Assembly (NCBI GenBank): GCA_002384855.1 | Contig: DGBP01000005.1 | Span: 1 to 49,827 of the forward strand | DNA length: 49,827 bases | Direction of reading: 5' to 3' | Source of the DNA: Nocardioidaceae bacterium UBA4001 | Lineage (GTDB): Bacteria > Actinomycetota > Actinomycetes > Propionibacteriales > Nocardioidaceae | Shown here: positions 42,251 through 49,827 of the stretch, in pieces | Layout: each line of letters starts with the position of its first letter | How positions within the stretch are numbered: position 1 is the stretch's first letter | Notes under the pieces: model-generated | What the model saw: the letters and a program-made list of their open reading frames with translations, nothing else | What the model was told of the DNA's origin: nothing | Database searches by the model: none | Translations under genes and position numbers: made by a program

Positions 42251-43987
42251 TCAGCGGGTCCTCGAGCGGGACTCCTGGGCGGCCTCGAGCAGCTCCTGGG
42301 CGTGCGCGAGGGCGGTCTCGGAGTCCTCGAGGCCGGCCAACATCCGGGACAGCTCACGCACACGCTCCGCCTCGTCGAGCGTGACGAGGCCCGAGGTCGT
42401 CACCACACCGTCGCTGCTCTTGCGGACCACGTGGTGCCGGTCGGCGAAGGCAGCCACCTGTGGCAGGTGTGTGACAACGAACACTTGGGCGTGGCGCGCC
42501 AGCATCGCGAGTCTCCTGCCGACCTCCACGGCCGCCTTGCCCCCGACCCCGGCGTCGACCTCGTCGAACACGAAGGTCGGCACCGGGTTGGTCTCGGCGA
42601 GGGCGACCTCGATGGCCAGCATCACCCGGGACAGCTCGCCGCCGGAGGCGCCACGGCCGAGCGGGCGCGGCTCGGATCCCTTGTTGGCGGCCAGCAGGAT
42701 CTCGACCTCGTCGATCCCCGTGCTGCCGAAGGCCAGCGTGCGGTCCCCGACGGCGAGCCCCGCGTCGGACGGTGTCTGCCGGACGTCGACGGCCAGCCGC
42801 GCGTGGGGCATCGCCAAGGACGTCAGCTCGTCGGTCACGGTCTCCGCGAGCCGCACGGCCGCCTGCTGCCGCAGGGAGCTGAGCTCTGCCCCCACGTCGG
42901 CCAGCTCGGCGCGCAGCCCCTCCACGCGCCCGGTCAGCTCGGCGATGTGGCCCTCGGTGTCGTCGAGGAGAAGCAGCCTCTCGGCCCCGCGGCGGGCCCA
43001 GTCGAGGACCTCGTCGATGGTCTCGCCGTACTTGCGGGTGAGGGAGGTGAGTGCCGCCCGCCGCTCGGATACCGCGGCGAGGCGTGCGGGGTCCGTGTCG
43101 ACGCCGGCGGAGTACGACGACACGTCCGCCGCGACGTCGGAGAGCAGGTAGCTGACCTCGGCCAGCCGTTCGGCCAGGGCCGAGACCTCGGGGTCGTGCT
43201 CGCGGACCCCCTCGAGGAGCTTGCGGGCCGTCGACACGGCCGCGAGCGCGTCGGGAGCCCCCTCCTCGGACGACAGCTCCTCGCGGGCCTGCACGGCCGC
43301 GGTGCGAAGTGTGTCGGCGAAGCCCAGGCGGGTCTCCTCCGCGGCCAACGCGGCGTCCTCCCCCGGCTCCGGCGCGACCGCCTCGATCTCCTCGAGCCCG
43401 AAACGGAGCAGGTCGGCCTCCCGGGCACGCTCCCGCGCCGTGCGGACCACCTCGTCGCGGTCGGCCTCGGTCTCGCGGAGGCGTCTGTGCAGGGTGGAGA
43501 AACGCGCCAAGGCCTCGAGTGCCTTCCGCCCCGCGAACCGGTCGAGCGCCTCCCGCTGGGCCGACGGCTTCAGGAGGCGGTGCTGGTCGGACTGCCCGTG
43601 CACCGCGACCATCGGGTCGACCAGGTCGGCGAGAACGGAGGCGGGCACAGAGACACCGCCGGCGAACGCACGCGACCTGCCTTCGGCGGAGATCTGCCGG
43701 GCGATCAGCAGCCGGCCGTCCTCGATCTCGCCACCGAGCTCCTCGACCCGTGCGGCGAGCCCCGGCGATGCGCGCTCGACGTTCACCACACCTTCGACCC
43801 GGGCGGTCCGGGCACCGCTGCGCACCGCACCGGAGTCGGCGCGGCCGCCGAGCAGCAGGCCCAGGGCGGTGACCACCATCGTCTTGCCGGCACCGGTCTC
43901 ACCGGTGATCACGGTCAGACCCGGGGCCGCCTCGAGCACGGTCTCCTCGATCACGCCGAGCGAGGTGATGCGGAGCTCCTCAAGCAT
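42251..43987 (-). CDS. recN: DNA repair protein RecN
   Basis: The 578-residue protein starts at 43987 (MLEELRITSLGVIEE), overlapping the nadK stop. It has the SMC-like Walker A ITGETGAGKTMVVTALGLLL, a long coiled-coil region, and the C-terminal ABC signature and Walker B (LSRVMLAIEVAL and TFVFDEVDAGVGG). RecN acts in double-strand break repair. Length fits the family. Confidence 0.95.
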   Translation of the reverse strand: MLEELRITSLGVIEETVLEAAPGLTVITGETGAGKTMVVTALGLLLGGRADSGAVRSGARTARVEGVVNVERASPGLAARVEELGGEIEDGRLLIARQISAEGRSRAFAGGVSVPASVLADLVDPMVAVHGQSDQHRLLKPSAQREALDRFAGRKALEALARFSTLHRRLRETEADRDEVVRTARERAREADLLRFGLEEIEAVAPEPGEDAALAAEETRLGFADTLRTAAVQAREELSSEEGAPDALAAVSTARKLLEGVREHDPEVSALAERLAEVSYLLSDVAADVSSYSAGVDTDPARLAAVSERRAALTSLTRKYGETIDEVLDWARRGAERLLLLDDTEGHIAELTGRVEGLRAELADVGAELSSLRQQAAVRLAETVTDELTSLAMPHARLAVDVRQTPSDAGLAVGDRTLAFGSTGIDEVEILLAANKGSEPRPLGRGASGGELSRVMLAIEVALAETNPVPTFVFDEVDAGVGGKAAVEVGRRLAMLARHAQVFVVTHLPQVAAFADRHHVVRKSSDGVVTTSGLVTLDEAERVRELSRMLAGLEDSETALAHAQELLEAAQESRSRTR

Positions 43988-44930
43988 CGGCAGCGCCGTT
44001 CTCCCGGGCGCGTCGACGCTCTGCGGCTCCCCGCCAACCGCCCACGGGAAGATCGAACTTGGCGACGAGCCGGTCGGTGAACGGCGCCTGGTGCAGCCGC
44101 ACGAGACGCACGGGACTCGCGCCCCGCCGGACCTCCACGCGCGCCCCGGGAGGGAGCTCGACAGTGCGCCGGCCGTCGCACCAGAGCACGCCCGAGCCGT
44201 CGGTGCGCGCCAGCAGCTCGACCGCGAGCACCGACGTCGGCGCCACGACCATGGGGCGCGCGAAGAGCGCATGCGCACTGATCGGCACCATGAGCAGCGC
44301 CTCCACGCCGGGCCACACGATAGGGCCACCGGCGCTGAAGTTGTAGGCGGTCGAGCCGGTCGGTGTCGCGCACACCACGCCGTCGCAGCCCCAGCGCGAC
44401 AGTGGACGCCCGTCGATCCCGACGACCACCTCGAGCATCTTCTCTCGGGACGCCTTCTCGACGCTCGCCTCGTTGAGGGCCCAGGTGCGGGCGACCAGCT
44501 CCCCGTCGTGGAAGACCGAGACGTCGACGGTCAGACGCTCCTCGAAGGTGTAGCGGCGGTTCACGATCGCCTCGATGGTGAAGTCGACGTCGTCGTGCTC
44601 GGCCTCGGCCAGGAACCCGATGTGTCCGAGGTTCACCCCGAGCAACGGGGTGTCCGCGTCGCGGGTCAGCTCCGCGGCGCGCAGGATCGTCCCGTCACCG
44701 CCGATGACCACGGCCAGCTCGCAGCCGGCCGTCGCGGCGGGACCGCACTCCACGGTCTCGACGTCAGCGAGGTCGAGCTGCAGCTCCTCGGCCTCCTGCC
44801 GCAGCAGGCGCACCACGAGTCCGTGGTGGTGCAACGCCTTGCAGAACTGCCGGGCGACGTCGCGAGCGTCCTCACGCCCGGTGTGGGCGATCACGAACAC
44901 GTGCCGTGCGGTCGGGTCTGTCTGCGTCAC
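43980..44930 (-). CDS. nadK: NAD kinase
   Basis: The 316-residue protein has the GGDG motif (AVVIGGDGTILRAAEL) and the conserved GVNLGHIGFLAEAE and ATPTGSTAYNFSAGGPIV segments. It phosphorylates NAD to NADP. The N-terminus (HVFVIAHTGREDARDVARQF) fits the family. It overlaps tlyA upstream (ATGA-type, 4 bp) and recN downstream. Confidence 0.96.
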   Translation of the reverse strand: MTQTDPTARHVFVIAHTGREDARDVARQFCKALHHHGLVVRLLRQEAEELQLDLADVETVECGPAATAGCELAVVIGGDGTILRAAELTRDADTPLLGVNLGHIGFLAEAEHDDVDFTIEAIVNRRYTFEERLTVDVSVFHDGELVARTWALNEASVEKASREKMLEVVVGIDGRPLSRWGCDGVVCATPTGSTAYNFSAGGPIVWPGVEALLMVPISAHALFARPMVVAPTSVLAVELLARTDGSGVLWCDGRRTVELPPGARVEVRRGASPVRLVRLHQAPFTDRLVAKFDLPVGGWRGAAERRRARENGAADA

Positions 44931-45763
44931 GAGTCCACCCTCTCACCGGCCGGCGACGGCGCGGTCGTACGACGGACCTCCCGCTCGATGTCGTCGTGGG
45001 AGACGGTGGCAGGCCCCCTCCGCAGCCACAGGAAGAACTCCACGTTTCCCGACGGACCGGGCAGCGGGCTCGTCGTGACCGCGCGGGCGCCCCACCCGCG
45101 GCGCCCCGCCTCGTCGGCAACCGCCGCCACCGCCTCGGTGCGCAGGGCCGGGTCGCGGACGACACCGCCCTTGCCGACCCGGTCCTTGCCGACCTCGAAC
45201 TGCGGCTTGACCATCAGCGCCAGGTCCCCGTCAGGGGCGGTCACGCCGGTCAGCGCGTCGAGGACGAGCGACAGCGAGATGAACGACAGGTCACCGACCA
45301 CGACGTCGACGGGTCCCCCGATGCGCTCCGAGTCGAGCTCGCGGACGTTGGTCCGGTCGTGCACGACCACGCGGGGGTCCTGGCGCAGGGACCAGGCGAG
45401 CTGTCCATAGCCCACGTCCACCGCCACGACCTGCGCAGCCCCGTGGCGCAGGAGCACGTCGGTGAAGCCGCCGGTGGAGGCACCGGCGTCCAGGCACCGC
45501 CGTCCCGCGACCGTCAGGCCGAGCGGCTCGAACGCCGCGAGCGCACCAGCCAGCTTGTGCCCGCCGCGCGACACGTAGTCCGGTCGGCCCTGGTCCTCCT
45601 GCACGACCAGCGCGACGTCGGTGGTGACCCCGGTAGCGGCTTTCCGCGCGACCACGCCGGCCACCTTCACCCGCCCCGCGGCGATCAGCTCGGCCGCGTG
45701 CTCCCGTGACCGCGCGAGCCCGCGACGGACCAGCTCGGCGTCGAGGCGGAGTCTTCGGGGCAT
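44927..45763 (-). CDS. tlyA: TlyA-family rRNA 2'-O-methyltransferase
   Basis: The 278-residue protein has an S4 RNA-binding domain (RLRLDAELVRRGLARSREHA) and a Rossmann methyltransferase with CLDAGASTGGFTDVLLRHGA and the K-D-K-E set (YVSRGGHKLAGAL, VVGDLSFISL, MVKPQFEVG, NVEFFLW). TlyA methylates rRNA of both subunits at 2'-hydroxyls and is linked to capreomycin sensitivity in mycobacteria. A hemolysin role sometimes assigned to the name is not needed here. Confidence 0.93.
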   Translation of the reverse strand: MPRRLRLDAELVRRGLARSREHAAELIAAGRVKVAGVVARKAATGVTTDVALVVQEDQGRPDYVSRGGHKLAGALAAFEPLGLTVAGRRCLDAGASTGGFTDVLLRHGAAQVVAVDVGYGQLAWSLRQDPRVVVHDRTNVRELDSERIGGPVDVVVGDLSFISLSLVLDALTGVTAPDGDLALMVKPQFEVGKDRVGKGGVVRDPALRTEAVAAVADEAGRRGWGARAVTTSPLPGPSGNVEFFLWLRRGPATVSHDDIEREVRRTTAPSPAGERVDS

Positions 45764-45773
45764 GGCGGCGCGG

Positions 45774-46034
45774 TCAGCGGGCCGGCGGCCCGGAGTGACG
45801 GTCGGCGGCCTCGGCGAGCGCGGCGCGTAGCTTCTCGTGGGCGGCCTCGAACACAGCGACGTGCTCGTCCACCGGTCGGTGCTGCAGCCCCTGCATGGTG
45901 CGCAACACCTCGTCGACCGCCTGGTGGCCGGTCGGCACCGGGTCCTGGCCGCCGTCGTACGCCGCCACCCGGCCGTCGTCCTGGGACTCGGTCGCTGCGG
46001 CGTGCTCGCCGTCGTCCTCGAACTGTCCGCTCAC
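45774..46034 (-). CDS. Conserved small acidic hypothetical protein
   Basis: The 86-residue protein is acidic at its start (MSGQFEDDGEHAAATESQDD) and then helical (HQAVDEVLRTMQGLQHRPVD, then HVAVFEAAHEKLRAALAEAA). Similar short proteins sit at this place between tlyA and the HAD phosphatase in many actinobacteria. No function is known. It is ten bases upstream of tlyA. Confidence 0.7.
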   Translation of the reverse strand: MSGQFEDDGEHAAATESQDDGRVAAYDGGQDPVPTGHQAVDEVLRTMQGLQHRPVDEHVAVFEAAHEKLRAALAEAADRHSGPPAR

Positions 46035-46088
46035 TGCTCACCGTCTCCGTGCTCGCTCGTCAGGCTCGACCTGCCTCAGGTTCTCACG

Positions 46089-47087
46089 CTAGCGCGGTGG
46101 CTCGAGACCGCTCGGGTCCACGCTCTCGCCGGTCGTGTCGAGATGCGCCCACGCGGCCACGGCGAGGACCCGCCACCAGTCGGCGGGCTCACCACTGCCC
46201 TCGATCTTCACCGAGCCGTTCTCGGCCGAGGCGCGCCACCCCCCGAGCTCGAACCCGCCGTCGGAAGCACCGGGCACCGGGTGGGCCCGGCCCAGCCCCT
46301 CGAGACCGGGTGAGATGTACGTCGGGCGCCGGTGCGGGGGTGCGGCGACGAGCTCGGCCACCCCGGTGACGCCGGTCAGCACCAGCAGGCTGTCGAGGCC
46401 GGAGCCGTGCGCGCCCTCGATGTCGGTGTCGAGGCGGTCGCCGATCACGATCGGGTGCTCACCGCCCACACGCAGCCGGGTCTCGTCGAACAGTGGGCGC
46501 AGCGGCTTGCCCGCCACCACCGGTTCACGGCCGGAGAAGAACGACACCGCGTGGACCAGCACCCCGTTGCCCGGTCCGTGACCCTTCTGCGTCGGCACGG
46601 CGACGTCGGTGTTGGACGCCACCCACGGCAGCCCGCGCTTGACGAGGATCGCGCCCTCGCTGACCGTCCCCCACCGCAGATCGGGGTAGTAGCCGGAGAC
46701 CACCGCCACCGGCTCGTCCTCCATCGAGGAGACCGGGCGCAGCCCCTGCTCGGTGAGCGCTTCGTACAGCCCGGGGCCGCCGATCACGAACACCGACGAC
46801 CCCGCAGGCACCATGCCCGCCAGCAGGCGCGCGGCGGCCTGGGCGGAGGTGACGACGTCCTCGTCCGCGGCATCCACGCCGAGCGAGCGGAGGTGCTCGG
46901 CCACGACCTGGGGCGGCCGGGCGGCGTTGTTGGTGACGAAGGCCAGGTGCATGCCCGCCGCCGAGGCGGCCTCGAGGTGCGCGGGGACGCCGGGTACGGC
47001 GTCGGGGCCGATGTAGACGACCCCGTCGAGGTCGAGGATCGCCAGGTCGTACTCACGCCACAGCTCGTGGGTGCTCTTCTTCAACAC
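46089..47087 (-). CDS. HAD-superfamily sugar-phosphatase-like hydrolase (NagD type)
   Basis: The 332-residue protein has HAD motif I DLDGVVYIG with the nucleophile aspartate, motif II TNNA (LAFVTNNAARPP), motif III lysine (AGKPLRPLF) and motif IV GDRLDTDIEGA. A C2 cap lies between. The family includes NagD and phosphoglycolate/4-nitrophenyl phosphatases; the substrate is not known. The C-terminus carries about 75 extra residues of unclear role. It corresponds to Rv1692 by position, a reported glycerol-3-phosphate phosphatase in mycobacteria. Confidence 0.88.
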   Translation of the reverse strand: MLKKSTHELWREYDLAILDLDGVVYIGPDAVPGVPAHLEAASAAGMHLAFVTNNAARPPQVVAEHLRSLGVDAADEDVVTSAQAAARLLAGMVPAGSSVFVIGGPGLYEALTEQGLRPVSSMEDEPVAVVSGYYPDLRWGTVSEGAILVKRGLPWVASNTDVAVPTQKGHGPGNGVLVHAVSFFSGREPVVAGKPLRPLFDETRLRVGGEHPIVIGDRLDTDIEGAHGSGLDSLLVLTGVTGVAELVAAPPHRRPTYISPGLEGLGRAHPVPGASDGGFELGGWRASAENGSVKIEGSGEPADWWRVLAVAAWAHLDTTGESVDPSGLEPPR

Positions 47088-47154
47088 GGGTGGAACCTCT
47101 CTCGCCGTCGTGGCCGTCGTGCAGGCCGGTCACCGGTTCTCATACGATGCAGCG

Positions 47155-48372
47155 ATGCCCGCCGACCGTCGTACCCCGCTCGTCCTCAGCCCCTTCCGGG
47201 GGCTGCGCTTCGATCCGTCGGTCGTCGGTGACCTCGGCTCGGTGGTCTCGCCGCCCTACGACGTCCTCGACGCCGAGACCGTGCGTGACCTCGAGGCGGG
47301 TAACCAGCACAACATCGTGCGCCTGATTCTCGCACGTACCTACGAACGGCCCTACCGCGCGGTGCGCCGGCGGCTCGAGGCGTGGCGGGAGGACGGCTGC
47401 CTGGTCCCGGACCCGGAACCCACCCTCTACGTCTACCAGTACACCGTCGACCGGGTGACCGTCCGCGGCCTGATCGGCCTGGTGGCGCTCCGCGACGAGG
47501 ACGAGGGGGTGGTCCTCCCCCACGAGGACGTGATGCCCGGGCCCGTGGACGACCGGGCCGTGTTGATGCGTACGACGGCGACGAACCCGGAGCCGATCCT
47601 GCTCGTCCACCACGGCACCGCGGGTCTGCGCGACCTGCTGGACCTGGTCACCGGCCGCGTTCCTCTGGAGGAGTTCGACGCGCGGGACGGAAGCCACCAC
47701 GTGCTGTGGGGCATCATCGACCCCGGCGAGCTGTCGGCGGTAGCCCGCGAGCTGGAGTCGGGGCGCGCCCTCATCGCCGACGGGCACCACCGGTACGCCG
47801 CCTACCTCCGCCTGCGTGACGAGCAGCGCCCCGCGGGCGCACCCGCCGACTCGAGCCCGTGGGACTTCGGGCTGGCCATGCTCGTCAACCAGGACGACCA
47901 CCCACTCTCCATCGGCCCTATCCACCGGTCGGTCTCGGCGCTGACGCTCGCGGACGTGCGCGACCTGTCGAGGGAGCGAGGGGACGAGGTGACCGGCTGC
48001 ACCGACCGGGAGACGGCGTTGGCCGCGCTGGCGGACACCAGGCCGGACCAGGCGAGCTTCGCGGTCTCGGACGGCCGGGACTGGGTCGTGGTGACCACCT
48101 GGCGCCACCACGAGGTCGACGCCTCGGTGCTGCACTCGGAGATCCTCCCGGCCTGGAACGTGGTCGAGGAGCAGATCGGCTACCACCACTCCCTGGACCA
48201 GGCGCTCCAGGAGATCACCCGCGAGCCCGCAGTGGTGGTCGCGGTCCGGCCTCCCCGGCTCGACCAGGTGATGGCGAGCGCAGAGCGCGGGGAACGGATG
48301 CCACGCAAGGCCACGTCCTTCGCCCCCAAGCCGCGGATGGGCCTCGTCATGAGGGACCTGCGCGACGCCTGA
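47155..48372 (+). CDS. DUF1015-family protein
   Basis: The 405-residue protein starts at ATG 47155. It matches DUF1015 in the N-terminal LSPFRGLRFDPSVVGDLGSV, SPPYDVLD, NIVRLIL, and the later ALIADGHHRYAAYLRLRDE. Function is unknown; in some bacteria it lies near serine or phosphoserine metabolism genes. It is the only plus-strand gene in the chromosomal part. A possible -10 (CATACGAT, 47,141-47,148) just upstream suggests a leaderless or very short leader. Confidence 0.88.
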   Translation: MPADRRTPLVLSPFRGLRFDPSVVGDLGSVVSPPYDVLDAETVRDLEAGNQHNIVRLILARTYERPYRAVRRRLEAWREDGCLVPDPEPTLYVYQYTVDRVTVRGLIGLVALRDEDEGVVLPHEDVMPGPVDDRAVLMRTTATNPEPILLVHHGTAGLRDLLDLVTGRVPLEEFDARDGSHHVLWGIIDPGELSAVARELESGRALIADGHHRYAAYLRLRDEQRPAGAPADSSPWDFGLAMLVNQDDHPLSIGPIHRSVSALTLADVRDLSRERGDEVTGCTDRETALAALADTRPDQASFAVSDGRDWVVVTTWRHHEVDASVLHSEILPAWNVVEEQIGYHHSLDQALQEITREPAVVVAVRPPRLDQVMASAERGERMPRKATSFAPKPRMGLVMRDLRDA

Positions 48373-48390
48373 GCGGTCCTCGCTCGCCGG

Positions 48391-48750
48391 TCACCGGGAC
48401 TTGCCGACGCATCGGCCGGACAGCATCTCGACCTCGAGCCGCGTTGTGGCGCCCCCGCCGTCGCGGTAGAACCGCCGGCGCAGCGCTCCCTCGACCTCCA
48501 CCTGGTCACCGACCTGCCAGGCCGCGGCGCTCCTACGCGCGCGGGCGCTCCAGGCCGCGCAGTGCACCCAGTCCGAGGGCTGGCGGGACTTCGCAGTCAT
48601 CGCCGTACGCTCACGGGGGATCACGAGCCGGAAGGTCACCACAGTGTCGCCGCTGGGCAGCTCCCGGGGCTCCGGCGCGGACGAGACCCGACCGCAGAGA
48701 GTCACCTGGTTACGGACTGCGACGCCGTCGCGTTCTGCTGAAGTCTTCAT
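48391..48750 (-). CDS. Single-stranded DNA-binding protein, short paralogue
   Basis: The 119-residue protein starts at 48750, chosen for GGAGGTGGTC directly upstream (ribosome binding site). It has the OB fold of SSB (VRNQVTLCGRVSSAPEPREL, VVTFRLVIPRER, WVHCAAWSARARRS, GDQVEVEGALRRRFY). It lacks the flexible tail and acidic tip of replicative SSB and stops soon after the fold. It is thus like the second SSB (SsbB-type) that actinobacteria carry besides the essential one. Confidence 0.85.
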   Translation of the reverse strand: MKTSAERDGVAVRNQVTLCGRVSSAPEPRELPSGDTVVTFRLVIPRERTAMTAKSRQPSDWVHCAAWSARARRSAAAWQVGDQVEVEGALRRRFYRDGGGATTRLEVEMLSGRCVGKSR

Positions 48751-48858
48751 GACCACCTCCGCGAGCAGCCTCGCGCAGGCGATCGGACCTCCGCGTACGT
48801 CCGATCGCCGTCGGTGGACCGACCACCACGACCGCACCCTGTGGACGAGGCCCGGCCG

Positions 48859-49740
48859 TCAGCGCTCGTCGTGCTCGGTGTCGTCCTCGACGAACGTCAC
48901 GCCCTCGAGCTCGGCAACCCGCTCCGCGGCGTCGGTGATGCCCTCCCCGTCGGCCCCGACCGTGCGGTGGAACCAGGCCACGGCGTCGTCGCGACGTCCG
49001 GCGGCGAGGAGGGTGTCGGCGTACGCGTAGCGGATGCGGACAACCCAGTCGTCGCGCGAGCGCGACTGCAGAGGCGCGTTCTCCAGCGTGCGCAGCGCCG
49101 CGTCGACGTCGCCCATGTCCCGGCGAGCGCCCGCCTCGACGATCGTCATCTCGGCGCGCAGCGCCTGCGGGAGGTCGGCGACCTTCGGGTCCCTCGCCAG
49201 GTCGAGCGCCTTCTGGGGCCGACCCAGGGCGCGTTCGCAGTCGGCCATGACCGGGAGGTAGTCGATCGCCCCGTTCATCCGCTTGGCGGCACGGAGCTCC
49301 GAGAGCGCCTCGGCGTACTCCCCTGCCGCGTAGGCGGCCTCCCCGCACGCCTCGCGGACCACGGCGACGCGGCTCGCACGCGCACGCGCGGCCAGGGTGT
49401 GCTCGTAGGCAGTGCGGGGATCGACGTCCAGCAGCTGGCCGGCGGCCACGAGGTGGCGGGCGACGCGCGCAGCGAGCTTCTCGGGGATCCCCCGGAGCTG
49501 CTGGCGGATGTTGCGGTCGAGGTCGGAGGCGCTGATCGACTCGTCGAGCGGGGGCCCGTCGTAGCGCGCCTGCTCCTCCTCCGTGCGAGCACGGGCGGGC
49601 CGGCGGTCGTCTCCCCCGGGAGGACCGCCTCTCCGGGCGCCGCCACCGGGGGTCCTCGGTCGATCCCGGTGCTCCGAGCGACCTCTCGCCTCGTCGCGGC
49701 CGCGGCCGCCCCGTCCACCTGAGCGTCGTTCCTGCGCCAC
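48859..49740 (-). CDS. TPR-like repeat protein
   Basis: The 293-residue protein has a very basic Gly/Arg-rich N-terminus (about residues 1-55, many RG and RR pairs). A helical-repeat domain follows, with tetratricopeptide-like units (CGEAAYAAGEYAEALSELRA, ALRTLENAPLQ, YADTLLAAGRRDDAVAWFHR). The C-terminus is acidic. TPR units bind proteins, and the basic start may bind RNA. It corresponds by position to Rv1691, a conserved protein of unknown function near tyrS. Confidence 0.82.
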   Translation of the reverse strand: MAQERRSGGRGGRGRDEARGRSEHRDRPRTPGGGARRGGPPGGDDRRPARARTEEEQARYDGPPLDESISASDLDRNIRQQLRGIPEKLAARVARHLVAAGQLLDVDPRTAYEHTLAARARASRVAVVREACGEAAYAAGEYAEALSELRAAKRMNGAIDYLPVMADCERALGRPQKALDLARDPKVADLPQALRAEMTIVEAGARRDMGDVDAALRTLENAPLQSRSRDDWVVRIRYAYADTLLAAGRRDDAVAWFHRTVGADGEGITDAAERVAELEGVTFVEDDTEHDER

Positions 49741-49772
49741 GTTCGACCTTCCTTCGACCTGCCTGTAAACGA

Positions 49773-49804
49773 CTGATGGCCACCCCAGCCGGGGTGGCCA
49801 TCAG
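49773..49804. terminator. Strong hairpin terminator at the right edge
   Basis: CTGATGGCCACCCC and GGGGTGGCCATCAG are perfect 14-bp arms around AGCC. Read on the minus strand a short T-containing tail (TCGTTTAC) follows. It probably ends a minus-strand gene lying right of the window, upstream of the TPR gene. Confidence 0.65.
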
Positions 49805-49827
49805 CGAATGTTATGTCCGGCGACGTC

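Overview
The window is high-GC DNA with dense, overlapping actinobacterial operons, many GTG/TTG starts and leaderless promoters. The gene order der–plsC–cmk–tyrA–rluB–scpB–scpA–parA–xerD–ald–NUDIX–pyrG–mctB–steA–recN–nadK–tlyA is a conserved actinobacterial block. It is close to the order known from Mycobacterium and Streptomyces. Overall character suggests a Nocardioides-like member of the Propionibacteriales; that placement is inference, with no marker gene to prove it.

About 1-27,338 is an integrated mobile element. It ends at the 3' end of a tRNA-Pro(GGG) gene (27,339-27,412) and carries an excisionase and a tyrosine integrase beside that end. From left to right it contains: a partial IS3-family insertion sequence that has cut a plus-strand gene; a seven-gene minus-strand operon resembling part of a Gram-positive conjugation or type IV secretion channel (677-6,325); a plus-strand cargo of AAA+ ATPase, subtilisin-like protease and a DUF4238-like protein (6,736-11,278); a twelve-gene minus-strand Flp/Tad pilus operon ending in a LysM/winged-helix/BTAD membrane regulator (11,386-22,067); a MerR-controlled thioredoxin-like/FAD reductase operon (22,550-24,670); and an integration module behind a perfect actinobacterial LexA box (25,187-25,202). 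The other end of the element, and any VirB4/VirD4-type ATPases or relaxase, are not in the window.

The most notable signal is regulatory. The intergenic regions ahead of the channel operon and ahead of the pilus operon each carry a direct-repeat array of CTCACC(AC) with a 12-bp period, in the same orientation relative to the genes. This suggests one regulator controls both envelope modules. With the SOS box ahead of the integration genes, the picture is an element that could couple surface machinery to transfer and excision to DNA damage. These links are inferred from sequence only.

From 27.4 kb to the right end the window is ordinary chromosome. It covers ribosome maturation (Der, RluB), membrane lipid and nucleotide synthesis (PlsC-like, Cmk, PyrG), aromatic amino acids (TyrA), chromosome organisation (ScpA, ScpB, ParA, XerD), DNA repair (RecN), NAD metabolism (NadK, Ald, NUDIX), a TlyA methyltransferase and several conserved actinobacterial proteins. 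Most lie on the minus strand in translationally coupled operons; only the DUF1015 gene is on the plus strand.
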